Notes: a model not told the origin generated them from the sequence alone. A stretch of 64,000 bases of DNA from Methylophilus sp. DW102 (GCF_037076555.1 NZ_AP029023.1:1860001-1924000); one strand, 5' to 3'. Shown: positions 35,458 to 45,081, numbered from the stretch's first letter. Made by a program: numbers and translations.

Positions 35458-35949
35458 ATGTTATGGCATGGCATTAATCTTCATTGGGCATATAGCACGT
35501 TGCTACCCGGCATCCGCCGTAAAACGCAATGCCAGCATCATGCCAAGGATATTTTGCATGATGGCTTTCTGCGCTTTGCCCTGACCACCAGCCCCAACCG
35601 CGGGCAAGAACCGCATGCCTATTTGCGCACCATCGTACAAAATCTGCTGCTTGAGCATTACCGTAAAGAACGTTATTTTGCCGAGTATCAGCAGCAGGCA
35701 GACTTGGAAGAACCCGTCACGATTTCCGTCGAACACTTGGCAGACATCAAACAACGGCTGGAACTGGTCACCCAAATCATTCAGGATTTACCCCCCAAAT
35801 GCCGCCAGGTGTTTGTCATGTACCGCATTGAAGGCCATGCGCAAAAAGACATTGCAACGCAACTCAACATTAGCCTCAACATGGTCGAACGCCACCTGAT
35901 CCGCGCCTTGCTTGACCTGCGTGCGGCGCGCGAGCAGTTTCTCAAATAA
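35458..35949 (+). CDS. FecI-like ECF sigma factor
   Basis: A sigma70-family extracytoplasmic-function factor, at most 163 residues. Region 2 is partial at the front (RRKTQCQHHAKDILHDGFLRFAL); region 4 has LPPKCRQVFVMYRIEGHAQKDIATQLNISLNMVERHLIRAL. It would direct polymerase to the receptor gene downstream after release by the FecR-like partner. The N-terminus is uncertain: no good ribosome site stands before ATG 35458. An alternative ATG at 35424 (MPNKFTLLANSHVMAWH) is in another frame and stops at 35475-35477, which could reflect a frameshift. The fecR-like gene starts 4 bases after its stop. Confidence 0.8.
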   Translation: MLWHGINLHWAYSTLLPGIRRKTQCQHHAKDILHDGFLRFALTTSPNRGQEPHAYLRTIVQNLLLEHYRKERYFAEYQQQADLEEPVTISVEHLADIKQRLELVTQIIQDLPPKCRQVFVMYRIEGHAQKDIATQLNISLNMVERHLIRALLDLRAAREQFLK

Positions 35950-35953
35950 GCGC

Positions 35954-36937
35954 ATGTCGGCCCATCAAAAAATCGCTGAGACAGCTGCCCGCTGGTTTAT
36001 CCGCATGCAAGAAGCGGCACCAGACGCGCCGGAACGCAGCCAGTTTGAAGCCTGGCTCATGCAAAGCCCATTGCATCAACAAGAATACCGTAGCATCAGC
36101 GAAGCCTGGCAAGGCATAGACTCGGTCACCGAGCTGCAATCTCTGGCGCAGGCCAAACAGGCTGATGCTTTCTTCAAACAGAGCGAGCGCAAAAAATCGC
36201 GGCAGAAACTGGCAGGCACGGTGGCCAGCGTGATCGCGGCGCTGTGCATAGGCTGGGCTGGCTTGCACCAATATCAGGTTTGGCAAAGCGCGCCCACGCT
36301 ACAACTCGCCGCGCAAACCACCACCGCTCAACTCAGCACACAAACGCTGGACGACGGCAGCCGTGTCACACTCAATGCCAACTCGCGTATTGAGATCAAG
36401 TACTACCGCAACCAGCGTCACATTGACCTGCTGCAAGGTGAAGCCGTGTTTGAAGTGCAACCAGACCGCGACCGCCCGTTTGTAGTAGAAACCCAGCGCC
36501 TGAAAGTCACCGTGCTGGGCACACGCTTTGCCGTCAACAAACTCAAACAGCTTGAACGTGTCAGCGTCGATCACGGCAAGGTACAAGTGCTCAACAAGCA
36601 AGATCAGCAAGGCCTCATCCTGCAAAATAACCAGGTCGCTGAAATCAACCAGCACGGCCTGCAAGCTCGCCCACAAGTGAGTGCCAAGGACTACTTCCGC
36701 TTTATTAGCGGCACCTTGGTATTTAATCAGGCATCGCTGTCAGAAATCGCCGAAACACTCTCCCGCTACCAGCCCCAACCCGTCACCAGCGATGAGCACT
36801 CCAGCGAAAAAATCAGCGCCGTGGTCGCCATTAAAGACAGCAACAGCTTTATCGCCACCCTGCCCCGCATCGCCAATGTGCGCGTGCACCGCAGCCCAGA
36901 AGGCATTCAACTAGAAACCTATACGCAAGCCAAATAA
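35954..36937 (+). CDS. FecR-like anti-sigma/signal transducer
   Basis: A 327-residue inner-membrane regulator. The N-terminal cytoplasmic part (ARWFIRMQEAAPDAPERSQFEAWL) is the DUF4880 region that binds the sigma factor. A membrane helix (about 85-103, VASVIAALCIGWAGLHQ) is followed by the periplasmic FecR domain (DDGSRVTLNANSRIEIKYY to GTRFAVN) and a C-terminal STN-like segment. The ATG at 35954, directly after the sigma stop, is preferred over one at 35912 that overlaps it. It would carry the signal from the STN domain of the receptor at 37039. Confidence 0.87.
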   Translation: MSAHQKIAETAARWFIRMQEAAPDAPERSQFEAWLMQSPLHQQEYRSISEAWQGIDSVTELQSLAQAKQADAFFKQSERKKSRQKLAGTVASVIAALCIGWAGLHQYQVWQSAPTLQLAAQTTTAQLSTQTLDDGSRVTLNANSRIEIKYYRNQRHIDLLQGEAVFEVQPDRDRPFVVETQRLKVTVLGTRFAVNKLKQLERVSVDHGKVQVLNKQDQQGLILQNNQVAEINQHGLQARPQVSAKDYFRFISGTLVFNQASLSEIAETLSRYQPQPVTSDEHSSEKISAVVAIKDSNSFIATLPRIANVRVHRSPEGIQLETYTQAK

Positions 36938-37038
36938 ACTTGGCTCACATCATTACATTTTTTTGCAATCGAGATATCAGGGTTTTGACGCCCCGTGCAT
37001 TAAGGCAATAACAAGCCAAAAAGTAACGGGGAAGTCAG

Positions 37039-40000
37039 ATGCACACACCAAAAAAATTGATTCTGGGCGCAGCCATCGCCGCCTGCTTTAGCAGCCAGCC
37101 GATCTGGCTCAACCCTTTATGGGCGGCAGAGCTTAATACCAAGTTGCCGCAGTCAGAAGAAGACGTTCTACTCTCGCAAAAAATCACCATCTACCTGCCA
37201 GCCCAACCACTGGCAGCCTCACTTAAAGCACTGAGCGCCAAAATAGGTTTAAACATCACCTACAACGATAAACTGGTGGCAGATAAACAAGCCCCCGCGT
37301 TGAGTGGCACCATGCGTAGCAAGGAGGCGTTGCAAAAACTACTGGCAAATACCGGGCTTGAAGCGAAGTTAAATGACAACACGCTGTATATACAGCGCGT
37401 CACAAAACTAGAAGCGCAAGACCTTCAACTCGAAAAAATCGAGACCATTGCCAAGCGTCGTTACGATGTGGGTCCTTTGCGCGGTCTAGCAGTGACCAAA
37501 GAAGAGATCCCTGGCAACGTACAAAGCATCAGCGCCAAAGAGATCAAAGAGTCTAAAGCCGTCAGCCTGACTGACCTCATGAACAGCAAGTTGCAATCAG
37601 TCAATATTAACGACTACCAAAGCAACCCATTCCAGATGGACGTCACTTATCGGGGCTTCACTGCCAGTCCTCAGCTAGGCACCTCACAAGGCTTAAGCGT
37701 TTTTCTGGACGGCATCCGCGTGAACGAACCGTTTGGGGATGTGGTGAACTGGGACATGATCCCCATGAACGCGCTCAACAGCCTGGACGTCTTCCCAGGC
37801 TCGAATCCCTTATTCGGCCTAGGCACCCTCGGTGGCGCCATCAGTATGAAAACCAAAAGCGGTTTTGACAGCAACGAAGGCACCGTGGAATACCTGGGAG
37901 GCTCTTTCAAGCGTAACCAGTTTCAAGGGTCTGTGAGCGGCAATAACGGTGTGGTGGCTGGCTTTGCCGCGGCCAATATCTTCAGAGAAGACGGCTGGCG
38001 TGTGAATTCACCCAGTGAGGTGAATCAGATATTTGCTAAAGGCGAGTGGCGCAATGACAAACTGCAACTGGGCTTAAGCATGCTCTATGCAGGTAACAAG
38101 CTGGTTGGTAACGGTTTGCTGCCGACTGAAATGGCCAAACAAGATAACAGCCAGATTTTCACCAGCCCGGACCAAACCAAAAACCATTTACTGCAATTTC
38201 AGCTGAATGGCATCTGGGATGTCAGTGAAACCTTTAACATCACCGGGCAAGTTTACAAACGCAAGAGTAGGCGTAACTCCAGTACAGGCGATATTAATCA
38301 GAACTTTAGTGGCGGCGCAACCAGACGGCCATTGCCAGGTGAGCAACTGGTCAACAGTTTTGCTGATCTTGATCGTGATGGTTTACCTGATCCAGATCTC
38401 ACACAAACCTTTATTTACAACGTTGCACTTGATGCAAGTGGCAACCCCATTACTGATATAAATGGAAACTTAGTTATCGGTACGAATGCAAATGTTGCCG
38501 CTGATCCAAATCAGGGAACCCAAAATGTATTAGATAAGGATGGCAATATCGTAGGGACGATGCCATTGTGGGGAGGGCAGTATGACTCTAATAGCACTGG
38601 CCCTAGTGAGGCGTGGAAAGAAAAAGCACGGCAACTATGGGCACTTAGAAATTACAATACTCAAAGTGAGATATTGAATCCAAAATTATTCTCTCAGAAT
38701 TATGGTGAAGCTACAGTAAGAGAAAAGTTTAATGCAACAAATGGTGTCATTGATGCTTATTATTTTGATGCTAATGGCTTTGCAAACATACTTGCATACA
38801 ATCCAATCTATACCCCTGCATTAGATTCTCAAGGAAACAATATCGTAGAGCAATTCCCCAGTAGCACACCGGGGCTCGGCTCTCCTACTGGAATTTTAGT
38901 GCGAGATCCTGTCACAGGAATCGTTGTTCAGCGTAATGGTGCTGATTGCGATGCAAGTGCATCACCCACTGGAGTTCGTGGTCAGTGCTCTGGGTATATT
39001 GAAGGTACACCTACCGCATTAATTACCGAAACTGATATTGACCAAGTAACTGATGGCGCGGCTATGCAGTTCAATTGGAACCTGGAAAAGCACAAATTCA
39101 TGGTAGGTGCCTCCGTGGATGCTTCAGATGCCAGTTACACCAGTGGACAATATCTGGGGTTGTTAACTAACCAACGTAAAGCCTACCTAGACCCTGCCAA
39201 TGTTGGCTATGAGTTTGCTGCCGCCAGCCAAAAGTTGGGGTTAAATGACTTTGCAGGCAATAGCATCACCAAAAGCCTGCTGTTTAGTGAAACTTGGACG
39301 CCCACCAAAGAATGGGCATTTACTGCTGCTGGTCGCTATAACATCACCCATATTAAAAATGAATTGGCGGTTAATAATTATTTGGGTCTGAATGGACCGA
39401 CGGCATTCAAAAATTTTATTGAAACTCAACAATTATGTTATGACAACAATAACGATGGAACGGTTACAGCAGACGAATGTCCTTCGGTCACAATTATCCC
39501 ATTTTCTATCGACTTGGCTAACGGCCTGGGGGCTATCGGGCCAGGCGAAACAGAAAAATTTACCTATCGTTCATTCAACCCAAGCCTGGGTGCGACCTGG
39601 CAGCCTACAGAAACTCTGAATCTATATGCTAATTTGAATCGTGGTGCACGTACGCCAAGTGTTATTGAGTTAGGTTGCGCCTTCGATGATACCCCGGTTC
39701 AAGTTGGGCAGCAGCAGGATGGCACCCCTGTCTATGCGCCTCGGAGCTTGCAACAACGGCGCTTTTGTAGCCTGCCCAGCACTCTCTCAGGGGATCCGTA
39801 TTTAAAACAAGTGCGTTCGGAAACACTGGAGTTTGGTGGGCGCGGCTATCTCACCCCACAAGTGCAGTGGAACGCAACTATTTACCAGACGGACCTGACG
39901 GATGACATCTACTTTGTTTCTTTTACGCCTGAGCGTAGCTTTTTTCAGAACATCGGCAATACCCGCCGCAGAGGCTTAGAAATGGGGTTGCAAGGCAAGG

Positions 40001-40704
40001 TAGGTAAGTGGGGCTTTAGAACCAGCTACTCCCTCACAGACGCCACCTTTCAGGATTCTTTTAGTGTGGCCAGCCCGAATAACAGCAGTGCCGGTAATGT
40101 ATTTCAACCTGAAGGAACTGTTTATAAAGCAACAGGCTATCAACAAATTCGCGTGCATCCTGGTGACCGTATGCCAGGCGTGCCGCTACATAACTTTAAT
40201 TTCACTTTGAGCTATGAACTGACACCAGACTGGATGGTGGCTTTAACCGGGGTGATGCATTCCGAGAGCTTTGTACGCGGCAATGAAAATAACAAGCACC
40301 AAGCAGGTGCTGCTAACGTCACTTATAACTGTGGACAAACAGGAAGCTCCATCAAGGACGGTGACATTATGTATGCCGATGCCGGATGTGCAGTATTTGC
40401 GACCAAGCCGAATTTTCGTTATCCAGGCAAGGTGCCCGGTTATGCGGTGTTCAACTTTAGAACCAGCTACAAACTCACCAAAAACCTCACGGCGGGGCTG
40501 CTGGTTAACAACCTATTTGATCGTGAGTATTACAGCGCGGGGCGCCTGGGTACAAATCCATTCTCCCCTTCTGTGTATGGTGCCATTGGCCCAGGCGGAT
40601 TCAACTACAACAGCAATGACTGGTTAGCGACAACCTTTCTTGCACCAGGGGCGCCGAGGTCTGCATTCTTTACGCTGACTTATGATTTTGATGCAGGTAA
40701 GTAA
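37039..40704 (+). CDS. Oversized STN-containing TonB-dependent receptor
   Basis: A 1221-residue outer-membrane receptor. It has a signal peptide, an STN signalling domain (about 50-115, LKALSAKIGLNITYNDKLV), a plug (about 155-275, LDGIRVNEPFGDVVNW, GTLGGAISMKTKSG) and a barrel ending in FFTLTYDFDAGK. Typical receptors have 700-850 residues; the excess lies at about 440-685, where base composition is AT-richer. Two calcium-loop-like motifs occur: DLDRDGLPDPDL (443-454) and a canonical EF-hand loop DNNNDGTVTADE (802-813). With the FecI/FecR pair it forms a trans-envelope uptake circuit. The substrate is unknown. Confidence 0.85.
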   Translation: MHTPKKLILGAAIAACFSSQPIWLNPLWAAELNTKLPQSEEDVLLSQKITIYLPAQPLAASLKALSAKIGLNITYNDKLVADKQAPALSGTMRSKEALQKLLANTGLEAKLNDNTLYIQRVTKLEAQDLQLEKIETIAKRRYDVGPLRGLAVTKEEIPGNVQSISAKEIKESKAVSLTDLMNSKLQSVNINDYQSNPFQMDVTYRGFTASPQLGTSQGLSVFLDGIRVNEPFGDVVNWDMIPMNALNSLDVFPGSNPLFGLGTLGGAISMKTKSGFDSNEGTVEYLGGSFKRNQFQGSVSGNNGVVAGFAAANIFREDGWRVNSPSEVNQIFAKGEWRNDKLQLGLSMLYAGNKLVGNGLLPTEMAKQDNSQIFTSPDQTKNHLLQFQLNGIWDVSETFNITGQVYKRKSRRNSSTGDINQNFSGGATRRPLPGEQLVNSFADLDRDGLPDPDLTQTFIYNVALDASGNPITDINGNLVIGTNANVAADPNQGTQNVLDKDGNIVGTMPLWGGQYDSNSTGPSEAWKEKARQLWALRNYNTQSEILNPKLFSQNYGEATVREKFNATNGVIDAYYFDANGFANILAYNPIYTPALDSQGNNIVEQFPSSTPGLGSPTGILVRDPVTGIVVQRNGADCDASASPTGVRGQCSGYIEGTPTALITETDIDQVTDGAAMQFNWNLEKHKFMVGASVDASDASYTSGQYLGLLTNQRKAYLDPANVGYEFAAASQKLGLNDFAGNSITKSLLFSETWTPTKEWAFTAAGRYNITHIKNELAVNNYLGLNGPTAFKNFIETQQLCYDNNNDGTVTADECPSVTIIPFSIDLANGLGAIGPGETEKFTYRSFNPSLGATWQPTETLNLYANLNRGARTPSVIELGCAFDDTPVQVGQQQDGTPVYAPRSLQQRRFCSLPSTLSGDPYLKQVRSETLEFGGRGYLTPQVQWNATIYQTDLTDDIYFVSFTPERSFFQNIGNTRRRGLEMGLQGKVGKWGFRTSYSLTDATFQDSFSVASPNNSSAGNVFQPEGTVYKATGYQQIRVHPGDRMPGVPLHNFNFTLSYELTPDWMVALTGVMHSESFVRGNENNKHQAGAANVTYNCGQTGSSIKDGDIMYADAGCAVFATKPNFRYPGKVPGYAVFNFRTSYKLTKNLTAGLLVNNLFDREYYSAGRLGTNPFSPSVYGAIGPGGFNYNSNDWLATTFLAPGAPRSAFFTLTYDFDAGK

Positions 40705-40740
40705 GCATTTCACTAGGCGAGACTTTCTCCCAGATTAGCA

Positions 40741-40766
40741 AAAGCCTTGCGTAAGCAAGGCTTTTT
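40741..40766 (+). terminator. Rho-independent terminator
   Basis: AAAGCCTTGC (40741-40750) pairs with GCAAGGCTTT (40755-40764) across GTAA and is followed by further T. It can serve the receptor gene and the convergent fasciclin gene. Confidence 0.85.
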
Positions 40767-40793
40767 CTTAAATAGCTAATCGATACGATCCAT

Positions 40794-41252
40794 TTAGCCT
40801 TTTGGAATCAGCACCGCACTCATGGTATGGATCACTCCGTTATCAGCATTGATTTCATCACCAATCACTTTGACATTGTCCACTTTTACGCCATCAGTCA
40901 CAGTGAGTTTCAAGTCAGCGCCCTCTAGCGATTTAACCTTGCCAGCACTCACGTCTGCCGAGGTAATTTTGCCTGGATAGATATGGTAGCTGAGCACTTT
41001 TTTGAGCTCGGCTGGGTTAGCCATCAAGGCTTTGAGCTTGGCTTTGGGCAATTTGGCAAAGGCGGCATCGTTAGGGGCAAACAGGGTAATCGGGCCTTTA
41101 TCGTTGAGGGTGCTTTCCAGGCCGGCAGTTTTAACTGCTTGTAAAAAGGTTTTGAAGTTGCCTTCCTGATCCGCGGTTTGCAGCAGGGTATCTGCATTGG
41201 CGTGATGGGTATAGCTGATGGCTAACAAGGTGAGTGCAAGTAGTTTGTTCAT
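40794..41252 (-). CDS. Secreted fasciclin (FAS1) domain protein
   Basis: A 152-residue protein with a signal peptide (LLALTLLAISYTHHANA) and one FAS1 domain. The family's H1 and H2 boxes are seen in ITLFAPNDAAFAKLP and in the C-terminal DNGVIHTMSAVLIP; the YH motif is in LSYHIYPGKI. Single FAS1 proteins are periplasmic or extracellular and are linked to adhesion; the ligand is unknown. It is monocistronic and convergent with the receptor gene. Confidence 0.9.
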   Translation of the reverse strand: MNKLLALTLLAISYTHHANADTLLQTADQEGNFKTFLQAVKTAGLESTLNDKGPITLFAPNDAAFAKLPKAKLKALMANPAELKKVLSYHIYPGKITSADVSAGKVKSLEGADLKLTVTDGVKVDNVKVIGDEINADNGVIHTMSAVLIPKG

Positions 41253-41531
41253 GCGTGTTCTCCAGAATTATTGTTTAACTGAAACTAAAGCGTGTATTAC
41301 CGAGACTTTTAGCGGCTTGCGTGCTGCTGTCGTCGATGTGCTTACCTTAGCAAGCCAGCCTTACGCTTAACTTACCGGGGCATGGTCAAAACTTACAGCG
41401 AGCTGAACACCCGTGAAGCATGTGCGCAGGGATGATCAGTTGGGCAATGGTTATCGCAGCTTTAAAGCGAGATGTTCATAAACTCGTCATGCTGGCTTGG
41501 CAAGATCATGGCACCTTGTTGCGGAGCTTGC

Positions 41532-42572
41532 ATGATGACGATGTTGATTGTGACGGACACTTTTCAGCAAACCAATGGTGTCTCTACGACCTACAAAAAC
41601 CTGCGGCGGGTGGCCAAATCACGCAACTTGCGTTTTCGTGTTTTGCACCCTAGCCTGTATCGCTGGATACCGTTGCCGTTTTATCCTGAAATCCAGCTCA
41701 ATATCCAACCCTTGCGCCTGTGGCGCACACTCAACCGCATCCAGCCTAAACAATTGCATATTGCCACCGAGGGCGTCATGGGCCTGGTGGCGCGCCACTG
41801 GTGCAAATCGCGCGGGATTGCGTTTACGACCTCCTATCACACGCGCTTTCCTGAATATCTCGAATTAATGTGGTGGATCCCCGCACGCTGGACTTATGCT
41901 TATTTACGCTGGTTTCACCAAGGTGCACATGCCACCTTTGTCACCACCGAAAGTATGCGCCAGACCTTGCAGACGCATGGATTCAAGCACTTGGTGATTT
42001 GGTCGCGGGGCGTCTCAGAACAGTTATTGAGCGTTGCGCAGCCGCCAGTGGCCGGACAAAAATTGCGCGTCTTGAATGTCGGCAGGGTGAGCCGTGAAAA
42101 AAACCTGGATGCGCTATGTGAGCATCAGGATACGTTTGACATCACCATCGCTGGCGATGGCCCTTATTTAAGCCAGCTTAAGCAAAAATACCCGCGCGTC
42201 AATTTTGTTGGCTATCAATATGGCAAGGCACTGGCGGCGTTATATGCGCAGCATGATGTGTTTGCTTTCCCCTCCCGCACCGATACGTTTGGCATTGTGA
42301 TGATAGAGGCGATGTGTAACGGCCTGCCCGTGGCAGCATTTGATGTGACGGGGCCCAGAGATGTGATCAAACATGGTTTTTCAGGCATGTTGACCGAGGA
42401 TCTTGCGCAAGCTATTGCGCAGTGTTCATTGCTGGACAAGGAGGCGATACGCGAGCAGGCCCGCAGCCAGTGGAGCTGGGCGCATTGCTTTGAGACGTTT
42501 CAAAAGCACTATCCTGACCATAGCCCCTGTGTACGCTCACAGCCAGCTACGACTAACGCAGAGATTGCATGA
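41532..42572 (+). CDS. GT4-family glycosyltransferase
   Basis: A 346-residue GT-B glycosyltransferase. The N-terminus is MLIVTDTFQQTNGVSTTY, the acceptor-side loop. The nucleotide-sugar side has LNVGRVSREKNLDAL, IAGDGPYL and the E-x7-E type motif region FPSRTDTFGIVMIEAMCNGLPVAA. It resembles enzymes that mannosylate or glycosylate diacylglycerol-type lipids, but the acceptor cannot be assigned. The ATG at 41532 is chosen for GGAG five bases upstream; an upstream frame to 41472 has no family similarity. Its neighbours give no pathway hint. Confidence 0.8.
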   Translation: MMTMLIVTDTFQQTNGVSTTYKNLRRVAKSRNLRFRVLHPSLYRWIPLPFYPEIQLNIQPLRLWRTLNRIQPKQLHIATEGVMGLVARHWCKSRGIAFTTSYHTRFPEYLELMWWIPARWTYAYLRWFHQGAHATFVTTESMRQTLQTHGFKHLVIWSRGVSEQLLSVAQPPVAGQKLRVLNVGRVSREKNLDALCEHQDTFDITIAGDGPYLSQLKQKYPRVNFVGYQYGKALAALYAQHDVFAFPSRTDTFGIVMIEAMCNGLPVAAFDVTGPRDVIKHGFSGMLTEDLAQAIAQCSLLDKEAIREQARSQWSWAHCFETFQKHYPDHSPCVRSQPATTNAEIA

Positions 42573-42639
42573 CGAATCAGGGGGGATGGAGTAGAATTCC
42601 TGATTTAATTAGTCAGGCATTTCTGCGGGAATTCAAGGC

Positions 42640-43728
42640 ATGGCCATCAGCGATATTGTGATTCAAAGCACGCTCAAACTGAGCATAGACCCCAATACTG
42701 GCAAGGACTTTGTCAGCAGCAAATCAATCAAAAATATACAAGTCAATGGCAATGATGTCAGCCTGGATGTGGTGCTAGGCTACCCTGCAGCGACACAACT
42801 GGACCTGATACGTGCACAAATTACCGAGGCATTAAAAAGCATTGCCGACATTGGCAAAATCACCGTCAATGTTGGCAGCCGCATTGTGGCGCATAGCGTG
42901 CAACGCGGCGTCAACTTGCTGCCTAACGTAAAAAACGTGATTGCCGTGGCGTCTGGTAAAGGCGGCGTGGGCAAATCCACCACGTCAGTCAATCTGGCAC
43001 TGGCCTTGGCTGCTGAAGGCGCCACCGTCGGCTTGCTCGATGCGGATATTTACGGGCCTAGCCAGCCACAGATGCTAGGCATTTCCGGCCGACCGGATAG
43101 CGCCGATGGCAAGAGCATAGAACCGATGCGTGCGCATGGCATCCAGGCCATGAGCATCGGCTTTCTGGTCGATACCGACACGCCCATGGTGTGGCGCGGT
43201 CCGATGGTGACCGGCGCTCTGGAGCAATTGCTGCGCGATACACGTTGGCAGGATCTGGATTATTTGGTGATTGACCTGCCTCCTGGCACCGGCGACATCC
43301 AGCTGACTCTGGCACAAAAAATTCCGGTCACCGGCGCGATTATCGTCACCACCCCGCAAGACATCGCCTTGCTCGACGCGCGCAAGGGCCTGAAAATGTT
43401 CGAAAAAGTCGGCATCCCGATTTTAGGCATTGTTGAAAACATGAGTACGCATATCTGCTCCAACTGCGGCCATGAAGAGCATATTTTTGGCGCAGGCGGC
43501 GGCGCCTTGATGGCTAAAGACTATAACGTGGAGTTGCTCGGCAGTTTGCCGCTGGATATCAATATCCGCATGCAAGCAGACGGCGGCCAGCCTACCGTAG
43601 TCGCCATGCCGGATGGCGCCATTGCAAAAACGTATAAAGAAATTGCACGCAAAGCAGCAAGCAAAATCGCCATTGCCAGCCTGGACCATAGCGCCAAGTT
43701 CCCCAACATCGTCATTCAAAATACATAA
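42640..43728 (+). CDS. apbC: Iron-sulfur cluster carrier protein ApbC (Mrp family)
   Basis: A 362-residue P-loop ATPase. An N-terminal DUF59-like domain (1-85) is followed by the deviant Walker A GKGGVGKST (106-114), DADIYGPSQP and, near the C-terminus, the CxxC pair in HICSNCGHEE that binds a bridging [4Fe-4S] cluster in the homodimer. It delivers clusters to apo-proteins. The full-length form with DUF59 is usual in proteobacteria. The ATG at 42640 opens the DUF59 domain; 22 bases separate its stop from the DUF1003 gene, which may be co-transcribed. Confidence 0.93.
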   Translation: MAISDIVIQSTLKLSIDPNTGKDFVSSKSIKNIQVNGNDVSLDVVLGYPAATQLDLIRAQITEALKSIADIGKITVNVGSRIVAHSVQRGVNLLPNVKNVIAVASGKGGVGKSTTSVNLALALAAEGATVGLLDADIYGPSQPQMLGISGRPDSADGKSIEPMRAHGIQAMSIGFLVDTDTPMVWRGPMVTGALEQLLRDTRWQDLDYLVIDLPPGTGDIQLTLAQKIPVTGAIIVTTPQDIALLDARKGLKMFEKVGIPILGIVENMSTHICSNCGHEEHIFGAGGGALMAKDYNVELLGSLPLDINIRMQADGGQPTVVAMPDGAIAKTYKEIARKAASKIAIASLDHSAKFPNIVIQNT

Positions 43729-43750
43729 TCAATCAAGCCGACAGACTGCA

Positions 43751-44314
43751 ATGACCGCCAGTGAACATGAGATTGCAGAAACGCTGATCGGCAAGGATTA
43801 TGACGCCATGGACGCGCACACCCAGCGCGTCGCCCGGCACCTGACCGAGCGCAGGCATGTGTCACGCAATACGGCAGATGAGAGTGACGGTAGCATGACC
43901 ACCGCTCAACGGGCCGCCGATGCCGTAGCTCGTTTTGGCGGCTCCTGGACGTTTATTTTTGTGTTTGCTCTGGTGCTGATCGCCTGGGTCGTGCTGAACT
44001 CGGTCATTTTGCTCAAATATGACCGTGCGTTTGACCCCTATCCTTATATTCTGCTCAATCTGTTTTTGTCTATGCTGGCCTCGATACAAGCCCCCATCAT
44101 CCTGATGTCACAGAACCGGCAGGCAGAAATAGACCGCAAACATGCAGAGCATGACTATGAAGTGAACTTGAAAGCAGAACTGGAGATTTTGCTGCTGCAT
44201 GAAAAAATGGATGGTTTGCGCGAGCAACAGTGGCAGGAACTTATAGACTTGCAGCAACAGCAAATTGGCTTGCTCGAGCAGTTACTGGCCGAGCAAAATA
44301 AAAAACCATCTTAG
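43751..44314 (+). CDS. DUF1003 membrane protein
   Basis: A 187-residue inner-membrane protein. Two helices (about 65-85 and 95-115) enclose the conserved DPYPYILLNLFLSMLASIQAPIILMSQNRQ segment, the DUF1003 signature, preceded by ADAVARFGGSW. A C-terminal coiled-coil-like tail rich in Gln, Glu and Leu (about 140-185) follows. Function is unknown. ATG 43751 is the first in this frame after the apbC stop; a longer open frame starting inside apbC is a shadow. Confidence 0.85.
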   Translation: MTASEHEIAETLIGKDYDAMDAHTQRVARHLTERRHVSRNTADESDGSMTTAQRAADAVARFGGSWTFIFVFALVLIAWVVLNSVILLKYDRAFDPYPYILLNLFLSMLASIQAPIILMSQNRQAEIDRKHAEHDYEVNLKAELEILLLHEKMDGLREQQWQELIDLQQQQIGLLEQLLAEQNKKPS

Positions 44315-44338
44315 CGACAGCACGCACAAGGTGATAAA

Positions 44339-44370
44339 AAAGGCCACAAAGAGTTCTCTCTGTGGCCTTT
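44339..44370. terminator. Bidirectional terminator
   Basis: AAAGGCCACA (44339-44348) pairs with TGTGGCCTTT (44361-44370), with extra AGAG/CTCT pairing in the loop, between the convergent DUF1003 and pgl genes. Confidence 0.8.
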
Positions 44371-44394
44371 ATGTTCTCGGGAGCTTAAAACGAT

Positions 44395-45081
44395 TTAGCT
44401 CAAAACCACACCAAAGCAATAGACATCCACACCATTCGGTGACTGGATTAATGTCGCCGGAATCGCTACACCTTTACGCCAGTTATCCACCGCCTCCTGC
44501 TTGCCCGCCCCCGTCACCAGAAACATGACCTCATGCGTATCGTTCAGCCGCTTTTGGCTAATCGTAATGCGATCCGCGGGCGGTTTGGGCGAGTTAAACA
44601 CTGGCACGGCATCGGCACTGTTATCAACCGCCTGGCCTGGGAATAAACTAGCAGTATGCCCATCTTCACCCAGCCCCAAAATCACCAGATCAAAGGTGCG
44701 CACGCCTTTAAGGATCTCGCTATAAGCCAGCGCGCCAGCCACATTGCCGAGCTCGGCCGGAATATCATGAATCTGATTTTCAGGAATCGCCACATGGCTT
44801 AACCACGCATCGCGCGCCATTTTGCTGTTGCGATCCACATGATCGACTGGCAAACAACGGTCATCATTATGATAGACATGCCATTTGGACCAGTCGGCAT
44901 CAGCTTTTGCCAACAACTGATACACCGCCTTGGGTGTACTGCCGCCTGCCAGTACAATCAGAAAACTGCCATGCTTGGCAATGGCGGCGTCAGCAGCCGC
45001 CAGAATTCTGTTAAGTGCTGCCTGGTTGATTTCTTCCTGGGATTGAAACGTGTGCCAACGGGTTTGAGCATTCAAAGACAT
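44395..45081 (-). CDS. pgl: 6-phosphogluconolactonase
   Basis: A 228-residue enzyme of the DevB/SOL family that hydrolyses 6-phosphogluconolactone. Motifs: LAGGSTPKAVYQLL, YHNDDRCLPVDH and the catalytic-region LGLGEDGHTASLFPG. ATG 45081 (MSLNAQ) gives family length; a frame extending to 45141 adds unlike residues. It is divergent from gnd, which together with zwf forms the oxidative branch that regenerates ribulose 5-phosphate. Confidence 0.92.
   Translation of the reverse strand: MSLNAQTRWHTFQSQEEINQAALNRILAAADAAIAKHGSFLIVLAGGSTPKAVYQLLAKADADWSKWHVYHNDDRCLPVDHVDRNSKMARDAWLSHVAIPENQIHDIPAELGNVAGALAYSEILKGVRTFDLVILGLGEDGHTASLFPGQAVDNSADAVPVFNSPKPPADRITISQKRLNDTHEVMFLVTGAGKQEAVDNWRKGVAIPATLIQSPNGVDVYCFGVVLS

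Noticed and set aside
35424..35477. Separate small gene MPNKFTLLANSHVMAWH
   Set aside because: Only 17 codons with no ribosome site; more likely an artefact or remnant of the sigma factor N-terminus.
37039..40704. Firm assignment of the receptor to lanthanide uptake
   Set aside because: Only two ion-loop-like motifs support it; no xoxF, lanmodulin or chelator genes are in the window.
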